DNA of 37,525 nt from a virus. The translations under genes and the position numbers were made by a program. The stretch spans positions 1 to 37,525 of IMG/VR virus record IMGVR_UViG_3300001473_000106, one strand, 5' to 3'. Shown here piece by piece: positions 1 to 4,958 of the stretch (positions within the stretch are counted from its first letter, which is position 1; each line of letters begins with the position of its first letter). The notes beneath the pieces were generated by a model, which had not been told where the DNA came from, made no database searches, and saw nothing but the letters and a program-made list of their open reading frames with translations.

Positions 1-252
1 TTAAAACGGAATGTCATCGCCAAAGAGCTTTTCCATGGCGACCATTTTGACGGGTTCAATTCGGGGCTCGGCGGCGCGAAAACCGCCCATCGATTTCAAG
101 ACGATGAACGACTGGCCGGGATTTTCGCGAGCAAGCCGTTGCGCTTCTTTGTCCGCGCTTTCGCGAGACTGATGCTTGTGAAACGGTGCACCGCCGTATG
201 GCCCGGTGTTGTATACCATCCAAAATCGACTCTGTTCCTCAACCTTTCGCAT
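1..252 (-). CDS. Small hypothetical protein, 83 aa
   Basis: Last gene of the leftward Fic group; it begins 7 bases after the Fic stop and its TAA is the first three bases of the window. I chose the ATG at 252 because a GAGG motif lies just upstream and because longer starts would run into the Fic gene. The protein is soluble and basic to neutral, with an aromatic N-terminal stretch (RFWMVYNTGPYGG) followed by a Glu/Arg-rich helix and a short strand (SFIVLK). Short proteins of this design, with an RFWxVxN-type start, are common in phages and plasmids of alphaproteobacteria; no function is known to me. Its position suggests co-transcription with Fic, but there is no sign that it is an antitoxin, since Fic already carries its own inhibitory helix. 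Confidence 0.7.
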   Translation of the reverse strand: MRKVEEQSRFWMVYNTGPYGGAPFHKHQSRESADKEAQRLARENPGQSFIVLKSMGGFRAAEPRIEPVKMVAMEKLFGDDIPF

Positions 253-259
253 TGCGGCC

Positions 260-748
260 TCAGATTCTATTCCCACCAAAGGCGAGAGATTGATAATACC
301 AGGTGTGCAGAAAACCGAGCGGCGCACCGTCGTATCCGCCCATCATTTTCCACCAAAGCATTCGCCCAGATCGTCCGTTCCCGTCGGTAAACGGGTGAAG
401 CGTTTCGTATTCATGATGCAGCCGATAAGCGTAGCTCGGGACGCCTTCGGCGCTTTCCATCCTTGTCAGCAGATGTGCAACTTGTTCCGGAATGTGTTTG
501 CCGCCTGCCGGCGCGATGTGATTTCCGACACGCACATTTAGGCCCTCTCGGTCGCGGATCGAATGACCCGGCGCCACAGTGCCAACGAACCGTTTGAGAA
601 AATGCAAGTCGATGATCGGGTGTTCCAAGGCATCTATATGGACCTGAATTTCCTCGCTTGTCGGCTCTCGAAGAATTCCTTCGATCCGATTGCTCTCGCG
701 CACGAATTCAACAAGCTGCGCGTGGGTGGTGGTTAGATCGACAAGCAC
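260..748 (-). CDS. Fic domain protein (class II, self-inhibited)
   Basis: Fic enzymes usually transfer AMP, or another phosphate-containing group, from a nucleotide to hydroxyl side chains of target proteins. The full core motif HPFTDGNGRSGR is at residues 118-129, with the catalytic His118 and the phosphate-binding loop intact. The target-binding flap is recognisable at about residues 70-87 (LNVRVGNHIAP). An inhibitory-helix motif [S/T]xxxE[G/N] is present near the N terminus as SNRIEG (19-24), with Glu23 expected to block productive ATP binding; this makes it a class II Fic with intramolecular control. At 162 aa it is a minimal Fic domain with no DNA-binding or targeting domain. The start is GTG at 748, preceded by a GAGAGG ribosome site. 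It lies in a leftward cassette behind the tRNA. A role in host takeover or defence is inference; the target is unknown. Confidence 0.9.
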   Translation of the reverse strand: MLVDLTTTHAQLVEFVRESNRIEGILREPTSEEIQVHIDALEHPIIDLHFLKRFVGTVAPGHSIRDREGLNVRVGNHIAPAGGKHIPEQVAHLLTRMESAEGVPSYAYRLHHEYETLHPFTDGNGRSGRMLWWKMMGGYDGAPLGFLHTWYYQSLAFGGNRI

Positions 749-762
749 TGCAGGGCCTCTCT

Positions 763-996
763 CTATAATTGGCGGAGGCCATCAAATTTGATGGCATACG
801 TTCCGTTGATTCCGTGGATCTTCGTGAACTGTGCGCTGACCGGCGTGACGCCTTCCGGGCAGTCCTTACCCTCAACATGGAAAACGACAGATCCATCGCT
901 TTCATCGTAGTGAGCGTTGAGAATATGCAGGCCGGCGTCGGCGCCGCCGAATAGCATTTCTTCGATAATTTCCGCCGTCGCTTTTAGATGCGCCAT
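763..996 (-). CDS. Hypothetical protein between tRNA-Met and Fic, 77 aa
   Basis: I chose the ATG at 996 because the longer reading frame would run back through the tRNA gene. It begins 16 bases after the tRNA CCA end, so the mature tRNA must be cut from a shared transcript or the gene must be read through. The protein has an amphipathic N-terminal helix, then alternating beta-like segments ending in NGTYAIKF. No catalytic motif, signal peptide or membrane segment is visible. The fold and function are not recognised. It ends 15 bases before the Fic start and so is probably in the same operon. Confidence 0.65.
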   Translation of the reverse strand: MAHLKATAEIIEEMLFGGADAGLHILNAHYDESDGSVVFHVEGKDCPEGVTPVSAQFTKIHGINGTYAIKFDGLRQL

Positions 997-1011
997 GGCC
1001 GGCCTCCAATT

Positions 1012-1087
1012 TGGTAGCGGGTGACGGATTTGAACCGACGATCTTCTGGTTATGAGCCAGACGAGATGACCACTTCTCCAACCCGCA
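1012..1087 (-). tRNA. tRNA-Met (anticodon CAU), phage type
   Basis: The reverse complement folds into a 76-nt cloverleaf with encoded CCA. The anticodon stem-loop is TCTGG-CTCATAA-CCAGA with anticodon CAT, the D stem is GAGA/TCTC, and the T loop is TTCAAAT. Acceptor pairs 2-7 are perfect, but the first pair is T1-T72, a mismatch at the position where initiator tRNAs also carry a mismatch (C1-A72). The three consecutive G:C pairs of initiator anticodon stems are not complete: there are two G:C pairs and one T:A. The T stem has one T50-T64 mismatch. The D arm and 5' end resemble tRNA-Met genes carried by phages rather than a host gene. Whether it is charged as initiator or elongator, or acts as a decoy, cannot be told from sequence. 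Confidence 0.88.
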
Positions 1088-1109
1088 ACGACTCGCGTTA
1101 AGCGTGTCT

Positions 1110-1146
1110 CAATTGCTGTTTCGTATGCTGTACCACTTGCTGTTTC
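1110..1146 (+). repeat. Two direct repeats CA(A/C)TTGCTGTTTC
   Basis: The 10-base word TTGCTGTTTC occurs at 1113-1122 and 1137-1146, 24 bases apart, each preceded by CA and one more base. They lie in the divergent gap between the leftward tRNA and the rightward recombinase-like gene, so they could be binding sites for a regulator. On the minus strand a weak promoter-like pair TTGAAA-17-TACGAA overlaps them and could serve the tRNA. This is a sequence observation; binding is inferred. Confidence 0.4.
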
Positions 1147-1185
1147 AAAACTCAAGTGCTATTCAGGTTGTGACGCGGAAAAAAT

Positions 1186-1740
1186 ATGAAGTTCGGATAT
1201 GTCTGGAATGACCCGAGGGCGATTGACGAGGCTGAGCAACGCGACCTGCTTGACGCCGCCGGCTGCGACATGCGGCGGCTCGTCAAAGACAAATCGCCAA
1301 GCCGAGCAAACCTCGACGATCTCCTCACCATCCTGCGACCCGACGACGAAGTTGTTGTCTATCAGTCGCGATATCTCGCGGATGATGTCCTCGCCCTACT
1401 GGCCGTCTTCCATGCCGTTGCCCGCGCGCAGGCGGCTCTGCATGTCATTGATCTTGGGCGGACATCTCGCGGAGACGCGGCCATGAGCGAGATTGTCGAG
1501 GACTATGTTGAACGCCGTCGCAAGAAACAGACGTCGGCGGCGCGCGCCGCATTCAAACGCCTGCCGAAAGGCAGGAAGGGCGGGCCGAAAGCCCGTGATT
1601 TCACCGAGGATGAGATCAAGAAATTCAAGCTTTTGCGGGCCCGCAAGGCGTCATATGCTGAAATCGCGGAGGCGCTCGATACGTCAAAATCCACGGTCGG
1701 GCGCCTAGTCAAACGCTTTGCGAAAAAACGAAAGAAGTGA
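1186..1740 (+). CDS. Degenerate serine-recombinase-like DNA-binding protein
   Basis: This 184-aa protein has the length and plan of a small resolvase/invertase. It has an N-terminal Rossmann-like domain (residues 1-90, GYVWNDP ... AAGC ... EVVVYQSRYLADD ... ALHVIDLG), a basic linker helix (about 105-135) and a C-terminal helix-turn-helix (about 155-176, SYAEIAEALDTSKSTVGRLV). In active serine recombinases the first strand is followed by Tyr-x-Arg-x-Ser and the later helix carries Asp-Arg-Leu-Gly-Arg. Here the Ser-bearing loop reads GYVWNDP, and the DRLGR region reads SRYLADD. The nucleophile and the key arginines therefore appear lost. I infer a protein that still binds DNA and perhaps dimerises but cannot cut it, possibly a regulator of this small plus-strand operon. 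It could also be decayed. The start ATG follows GGAAAAAAT, a weak ribosome site. Confidence 0.75.
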   Translation: MKFGYVWNDPRAIDEAEQRDLLDAAGCDMRRLVKDKSPSRANLDDLLTILRPDDEVVVYQSRYLADDVLALLAVFHAVARAQAALHVIDLGRTSRGDAAMSEIVEDYVERRRKKQTSAARAAFKRLPKGRKGGPKARDFTEDEIKKFKLLRARKASYAEIAEALDTSKSTVGRLVKRFAKKRKK

Positions 1741-1749
1741 GGCAATCGA

Positions 1750-1857
1750 ATGGAATGGCTGAACGATCACACCGCAATGACCAACTGGCAATTCGGCCTT
1801 TATTCAGTGTTCTTAGTCGTCTGCGGCTACTTCACCGGCAAACGTGAGCGCAAATAG
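1750..1857 (+). CDS. Small single-pass membrane protein, 35 aa
   Basis: A 36-codon frame starts with ATG at 1750 after a GAGG-like ribosome site (AGTGAGG), 9 bases behind the recombinase-like gene. The N terminus is polar, a hydrophobic segment follows at about residues 15-28 (FGLYSVFLVVCGYF), and the tail is strongly basic (GKRERK), which predicts an N-out, C-in inner-membrane peptide. The stop TAG overlaps the AGGAGG ribosome site of the next gene, so the two are translationally close. The function is unknown; small membrane peptides of this kind are frequent in phage accessory operons. Confidence 0.6.
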   Translation: MEWLNDHTAMTNWQFGLYSVFLVVCGYFTGKRERK

Positions 1858-1869
1858 GAGGACGGAATC

Positions 1870-2196
1870 GTGACGACTGAGGCGGAAAGAACGGCGTTTC
1901 GGCAGGAGATGCTTCACACCGATTCCGATGGAAATGCATTGGAAATCCCCGCCCCTTTCGATCAGACCGGCATCGCCGAAAACCCATGGTATGCTGACAG
2001 CGCTCGATTTGTCTCGGCGCTGCAAAACCGCCCGCACCGGTGGCTAGTTAACACGCAAACCAAGTACGTCGACATTCGGATCGACACCCGTGACGGCGGC
2101 TTTGTCGTCAAGGATCGCGACGGAAATCGCATCAGCCCCAACGAAATTTTGGGCATTCCGGAGGGGCGCCAAGCCGCCCCTCTTTTGAGCGAATGA
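1870..2196 (+). CDS. Hypothetical protein, 108 aa
   Basis: The start is GTG at 1870, fixed by a perfect AGGAGG eight bases upstream. The protein is acidic and apparently soluble, with a central polar region and beta-like segments (KYVDIRIDTRDGGFVVKD), ending in a Pro/Ala-rich tail. There is no signal peptide, membrane span or recognisable catalytic motif. It sits third in the rightward operon and is followed after 10 bases by the P-loop-like gene. I do not recognise the family. Confidence 0.7.
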   Translation: MTTEAERTAFRQEMLHTDSDGNALEIPAPFDQTGIAENPWYADSARFVSALQNRPHRWLVNTQTKYVDIRIDTRDGGFVVKDRDGNRISPNEILGIPEGRQAAPLLSE

Positions 2197-2206
2197 AAGG
2201 ACGCCC

Positions 2207-2410
2207 ATGAAACATGAATTTCGGCAAGGCGGACGCCAGCAGGGAAAGACTGAGTTTCTGCGTCAGGCCGCGAAAAGCTGGGGTGAAAAAGCGAAGCCGG
2301 GCGACGCGCTTTTGATTGTCAGCGCAGATCCGAAAAACAACATTTTGATCGAGCGAAATGCCGATCAAATTGAAGGCGGAAAAACGCAAATTGAAGGACG
2401 GGCAGGATGA
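2207..2410 (+). CDS. Small protein with an orphan P-loop-like motif, 67 aa
   Basis: ATG at 2207 follows a GAAAGGA ribosome site. Residues 7-17 read QGGRQQGKTEF, which fits a Walker A pattern (G-x4-G-K-T), followed after about 20 residues by a hydrophobic strand (ALLIVSAD). The protein ends too early for a Walker B or a complete NTPase fold. Phages often encode such short single-motif proteins; they may be remnants of terminase or recombinase ATPases, or nucleotide-binding peptides. The stop overlaps the next start (ATGA), so translation is probably coupled. The function is unknown. Confidence 0.6.
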   Translation: MKHEFRQGGRQQGKTEFLRQAAKSWGEKAKPGDALLIVSADPKNNILIERNADQIEGGKTQIEGRAG

Positions 2411-2601
2411 ACACGCGCGAGGCAATACTGTGGCTCGAAAAAGCGGCGAAACATTTCGAGCCGGACAGCCCCAAGAATGCGGCGAACGCGCGAAAAATTG
2501 CCGACTTGATCATCCGTCTTGAGCGCAACCAATCAAATCAAACACCGACCCGCGCGGAGGAAAAGGTAGACGCCTTTTTGCGCGCCGCGCGTGGTTTATG
2601 A
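2407..2601 (+). CDS. Hypothetical helical protein, 64 aa
   Basis: The gene starts at the ATG that overlaps the previous stop (ATGA). The protein is almost entirely helical and charged, with a first helix TREAILWLEKAAKHF and a second ARKIADLIIRLER, suggesting a helical hairpin or a dimeric coiled coil. No DNA-binding signature is clear. It is co-directional with its neighbours, and the next gene begins after only 13 bases. The family is not recognised. Confidence 0.6.
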   Translation: MNTREAILWLEKAAKHFEPDSPKNAANARKIADLIIRLERNQSNQTPTRAEEKVDAFLRAARGL

Positions 2602-2614
2602 AAGGACGGACGCC

Positions 2615-2839
2615 GTGAGCGTTGTTGATCGCCTTAAAGAAGATGCAATCCGCGCCGCCGAAACAAAGTCATGCGGGAATTGCCGCTATCGCAAGGGCGC
2701 AGGCGTGACTGCGGAATGCAGCGCGACCGGAACATACGTCAGTACTGCTGGCGCAAGAGGGTGTGGGCCGAAAAACTCATTTCCGCTTTGGGAGCGGAAG
2801 GCTGTTAAAAAATCGCCGTGGTGGAAATCGCTATTCTGA
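2615..2839 (+). CDS. Cys-rich small protein, probable zinc binding, 74 aa
   Basis: I chose the GTG at 2615 because AAAGGA lies 8-13 bases upstream, just behind the previous stop. The longer frame start at 2591 would overlap that gene and lacks a ribosome site. The motif CGNCRYRKG followed by AECSATGTYVS and RGCGPK gives four cysteines in a pattern that fits a small zinc finger. A basic and aromatic tail (KKSPWWKSLF) ends the protein. Similar short CxxC proteins with a TGxYVS segment occur in phage accessory operons; their role is not established. It is the last gene of the plus-strand cluster and faces the lysis genes. Confidence 0.65.
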   Translation: MSVVDRLKEDAIRAAETKSCGNCRYRKGAGVTAECSATGTYVSTAGARGCGPKNSFPLWERKAVKKSPWWKSLF

Positions 2840-2868
2840 AAGGACCCGCCCCCATCGCTAACAAACCA

Positions 2869-3000
2869 TTAACGGATTGAGGCGATATTCCTCACAGAGC
2901 TTTTCAGCTCCTCCTTGGAATGCGCCGCGGCGGGATAGTAACGCAACCACTTTTCCTGCCGCGGTGTTTCACGTTCCGCTCCGCGCCTGTCGTATTTCAA
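2869..3000 (-). CDS. Possible 43-aa ORF overlapping the end of the o-spanin gene
   Basis: In the frame +1 to the outer spanin, an open frame starting with TTG at 3000 runs to TAA at 2869. It has a protein-like composition: a charged N terminus, an aromatic patch (EKWLRYY) and an amphipathic helix (SKEELKSSVRNI). It overlaps the last 32 bases of the spanin gene. There is no convincing ribosome site and the start is the rare TTG, so it may not be translated. It could also be the remnant of a longer spanin tail after a frameshift. It is listed because it would fill an otherwise empty 129-base gap. Confidence 0.3.
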   Translation of the reverse strand: MKYDRRGAERETPRQEKWLRYYPAAAHSKEELKSSVRNIASIR

Positions 3001-3220
3001 AGCAGACTATCGGCTCGGGAATGTAGTCGGGCCGATTATTGCACCAGTGAATAACGAATTTATCGTGATCGGCGCGCGTCGTCGGTGCGCTTGGAAACCG
3101 TTCATAGGTCGAAGCCTTGAACGGATCACTGACGATTGTTCTCTCGCCGCATATGGCGGCGCAAGACGGCAATAACGCCATCGTCGCGAGCGTCGCGCTC
3201 AGTTTGCCGATCAATCTCAT
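2969..3220 (-). CDS. Outer-membrane lipoprotein o-spanin (Rz1-like)
   Basis: The 83-aa product starts with a lipoprotein signal: basic MRLIGK, a hydrophobic core, and a lipobox ending LLPSC with Cys20 as the lipidation site. It is out of frame with and overlaps the 3' end of the i-spanin gene by 95 bases, the classic overlapping arrangement of two-component spanins. With the i-spanin it would bridge the envelope and fuse inner and outer membranes at the end of lysis. The periplasmic part is not as proline-rich as lambda Rz1 but has several prolines (PSAPTT, IPEP) and two more cysteines that could form disulfides. Identification rests on the lipobox and the overlap; sequence similarity to Rz1 was not tested. 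Confidence 0.75.
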   Translation of the reverse strand: MRLIGKLSATLATMALLPSCAAICGERTIVSDPFKASTYERFPSAPTTRADHDKFVIHWCNNRPDYIPEPIVCFEIRQARSGT

Positions 3221-3374
3221 CCTGTTCGCTTTCCGCCTTGTCGGCTGCTTTCGCGTTTTCGTCCTCGACCTGCTTGCGCCCGGCTATAACGCCACCGAAA
3301 AATATAAAAACCTTGCGCCCCCATTCCCACAGGGACGCAAGGAGATTAAGCGCTGGCGATAGCCATGACACCAT
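3126..3374 (-). CDS. Inner-membrane i-spanin (Rz-like)
   Basis: The 82-aa protein has one N-terminal transmembrane segment (about residues 5-30, with FIFFGGVIAG) followed by a charged alpha-helical periplasmic region rich in Glu, Asp, Lys and Arg that fits a coiled coil (about 36-80). This is the plan of Rz-type i-spanins, although it is shorter than lambda Rz. Its stop lies inside the o-spanin gene in another frame. Its ATG overlaps the previous stop as TGATG, so the spanins are translationally coupled to the upstream 66-aa gene. It is the last-acting lysis function after holin and endolysin. Confidence 0.72.
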   Translation of the reverse strand: MVSWLSPALNLLASLWEWGRKVFIFFGGVIAGRKQVEDENAKAADKAESEQDEIDRQTERDARDDGVIAVLRRHMRRENNRQ

Positions 3375-3574
3375 CAGTCTTCGTCGCCGCCAATGTCATC
3401 GGGAATATTCAGCACGCCGCGAATAAGGCCGAAACCCTGTTTCGCAAACATCGACGCGGTTCCTTTGAGGATGCCCGGAACGGTGCCCTCGATAAATTGA
3501 TCAACGGCATCTTCGGCCTTGTCGAGAAGGTCGTCGATTTCTTCGCGCAGTTTCTGCACTTGCGTTTCACTCAT
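3374..3574 (-). CDS. Lysis-cassette protein of unknown function, 66 aa
   Basis: I chose the ATG at 3574 because GGAGAA lies six bases upstream; the longer open frame has no ribosome site. The N-terminal half is an acidic amphipathic helix (EEIDDLLDKAEDAVDQF) and the middle has a hydrophobic, glycine-containing stretch (GILKGTASMFAKQGFGLIRGVL) that could be a membrane-associated helix. The tail is very acidic (DDIGGDED). It sits between a membrane protein and the i-spanin and overlaps the latter by one base. A role in lysis timing or as a holin partner is inferred from position only. Confidence 0.6.
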   Translation of the reverse strand: MSETQVQKLREEIDDLLDKAEDAVDQFIEGTVPGILKGTASMFAKQGFGLIRGVLNIPDDIGGDED

Positions 3575-3733
3575 GTCATTTTCTCCATTGCAATGAGGGT
3601 AAAGTGCGCGCCTACCTGCCCGCACCATTCAGGCGAGCGCGCTATTTCAGACGTGAACCTTTGGGTGTACGCCGCGGCGAGCGTTCGTTCGGGGGACTAG
3701 GGGAGAATCAAACGCCGCGCCGGGGTGCGAAAC

Positions 3734-4066
3734 TTACTCGTCGCAGAAATCGTAGTCTGGAAACTCGGTGCAGAAAGCTGTTTTCAATTCTTCAAAATCG
3801 TCGTGCGAACGAATCGAGCGCGGCGTATTTTCTACCGAAGCCCGATAAGCAACGTCCGCCTTTATGTCAGCAGCGCCTGCAGCGATCTGCGCAACGTCGG
3901 CATCAAATCGTGCATCATACGCAACTGCCTTAGCATAGTTTCCTGTGTTCAATGATATTGAATACATAGACACAATCGACAACAATAGAAGGATCAACGC
4001 GCTCGTTCCAATTATGTCCTTAGCCCGCCCCTGAATACGCTTGTTCATTTTGTCGAGCGGGATCAT
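3734..4066 (-). CDS. Single-pass membrane protein in the lysis cassette, 110 aa
   Basis: The ATG at 4066 overlaps the holin stop (ATGA), which fixes the start. A basic cytoplasmic N terminus (MNKRIQGRAK) precedes one transmembrane helix at about residues 20-38 (GTSALILLLLSIVSMYSI). A periplasmic region of roughly 70 residues follows, Ala/Asp-rich and probably helical, with two cysteines near the end (FCTEFPDYDFC). The topology would suit a pinholin or antiholin partner or an additional spanin-like protein. The family is not recognised, so only the location and topology are claimed. Confidence 0.6.
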   Translation of the reverse strand: MIPLDKMNKRIQGRAKDIIGTSALILLLLSIVSMYSISLNTGNYAKAVAYDARFDADVAQIAAGAADIKADVAYRASVENTPRSIRSHDDFEELKTAFCTEFPDYDFCDE

Positions 4067-4398
4067 TTCTTCACCTTTGAAAGCAAGGCCCAGAAAAACT
4101 TCCGCGCCTCTTCTGCGGACAGCGAGAGCAGGAAACACATTATCGGCAGTGCGGATTCGCTGGCGGGCGCCATGTCAGCGATCCATGGCCCTCCCCAGCG
4201 GCCAATGCCGACGGCAACAGCGAAAGTGATGAAAACAGACTTAGCGCGCAGCGTATCGTGTTTATACGAAATCCACGCATGCAACCCCGCCCCAGCAATT
4301 GAAGGTAGAAAGGTTGCCGCGACAATCTCCGGAGCCACAAGCCCCCAAAGGTCCGCCAGCAATGCGCCACTGGCAACCACAAGTGTTTCAATTTTCAT
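4063..4398 (-). CDS. Putative holin, 111 aa
   Basis: I chose the ATG at 4398 (MKIETLVVASG) because it begins the conserved-looking hydrophobic domain and the upstream extension overlaps the endolysin. The protein has about four hydrophobic segments (around residues 5-20, 24-42, 48-66, 72-92) and a charged C-terminal tail (SAEEARKFFWALLSKVKK), which is typical for holins. It follows the endolysin gene after 38 bases and precedes a coupled membrane protein and the spanins, as expected in a lysis cassette. The holin would form inner-membrane holes and release or activate the endolysin. The call rests on topology and context. Confidence 0.7.
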   Translation of the reverse strand: MKIETLVVASGALLADLWGLVAPEIVAATFLPSIAGAGLHAWISYKHDTLRAKSVFITFAVAVGIGRWGGPWIADMAPASESALPIMCFLLSLSAEEARKFFWALLSKVKK

Positions 4399-4436
4399 GA
4401 GAGATTTTCTATTACAGGACGAGGGTAACGCTATTC

Positions 4437-4958
4437 TCAACAGCCAAAACGAAACCGCTTAATCGGCGTTTCTTTTTCTGGAATAAGTCTTGAAGCCGCA
4501 GCCTCCATCGGTACATCCTTGACCGGCTCAAGAAAGAGCGCAGCCTCTGCAGCACGACGACGTGTCAGCCCTGCAACCTCTTTCAGTTTCCCGTTCACGC
4601 GCGCCTTATTCCACCATTGTAACGCTTCTGCGGCGCCAATGCGGTCGCCCTTATTAAGCCGACGCAAAGCTGTCGAACGCCGAAGCCCGCCTGTATTGAA
4701 TTCAAATGAAACCAACGCGTCGAATTCGTTTTGATTCAGCGGGACGCCAATATGCAGGTTAACGACGGCTTCACGCGGTTTCAGATCATCGCGCAAAGTC
4801 TGTTCCGCCCGCTCCGGCGTGATAAACTTACCCGGCCCTACTTCCGGTCCCGTGTGCCCGTACCCAATGGTCCATACACCGGCAATGTCCTCATAAGCTT
4901 TGAGTTCGCGCCCCTCGAATTCCTTGATGAGTGCGATACCGCGGTCGGAAGTTCTCAT
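4437..4958 (-). CDS. Endolysin, GH24 lysozyme (T4/P21 type)
   Basis: The 173-aa protein is a glycoside hydrolase family 24 muramidase that cuts the MurNAc-GlcNAc bond of peptidoglycan. The catalytic triad spacing Glu-8-Asp-5-Thr is exact: E15 (KEFEG), D24 (AYEDIAG) and T30 (VWTIGYGHTG). The conserved central part (NQNEFDALVSFEFNTGG) and the WNKARVNGKLKEVAGLTRRRAAE motif follow. I chose the ATG at 4958, which overlaps the tail-spike stop as TGATG, over a GTG one codon earlier. No N-terminal signal-arrest-release segment is seen, so it probably needs a hole-forming holin. A C-terminal extension of about 30 residues beyond the GH24 fold has no visible domain. Confidence 0.93.
   Translation of the reverse strand: MRTSDRGIALIKEFEGRELKAYEDIAGVWTIGYGHTGPEVGPGKFITPERAEQTLRDDLKPREAVVNLHIGVPLNQNEFDALVSFEFNTGGLRRSTALRRLNKGDRIGAAEALQWWNKARVNGKLKEVAGLTRRRAAEAALFLEPVKDVPMEAAASRLIPEKETPIKRFRFGC

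Noticed and set aside
253-327. Longer N terminus of the first minus-strand protein
   Set aside because: It would overlap the end of the Fic gene and has no ribosome site; the ATG at 252 with GAGG is better.
997-1155. Upstream extension of the gene between tRNA and Fic
   Set aside because: It runs through the tRNA gene in sense direction and is not protein-like there.
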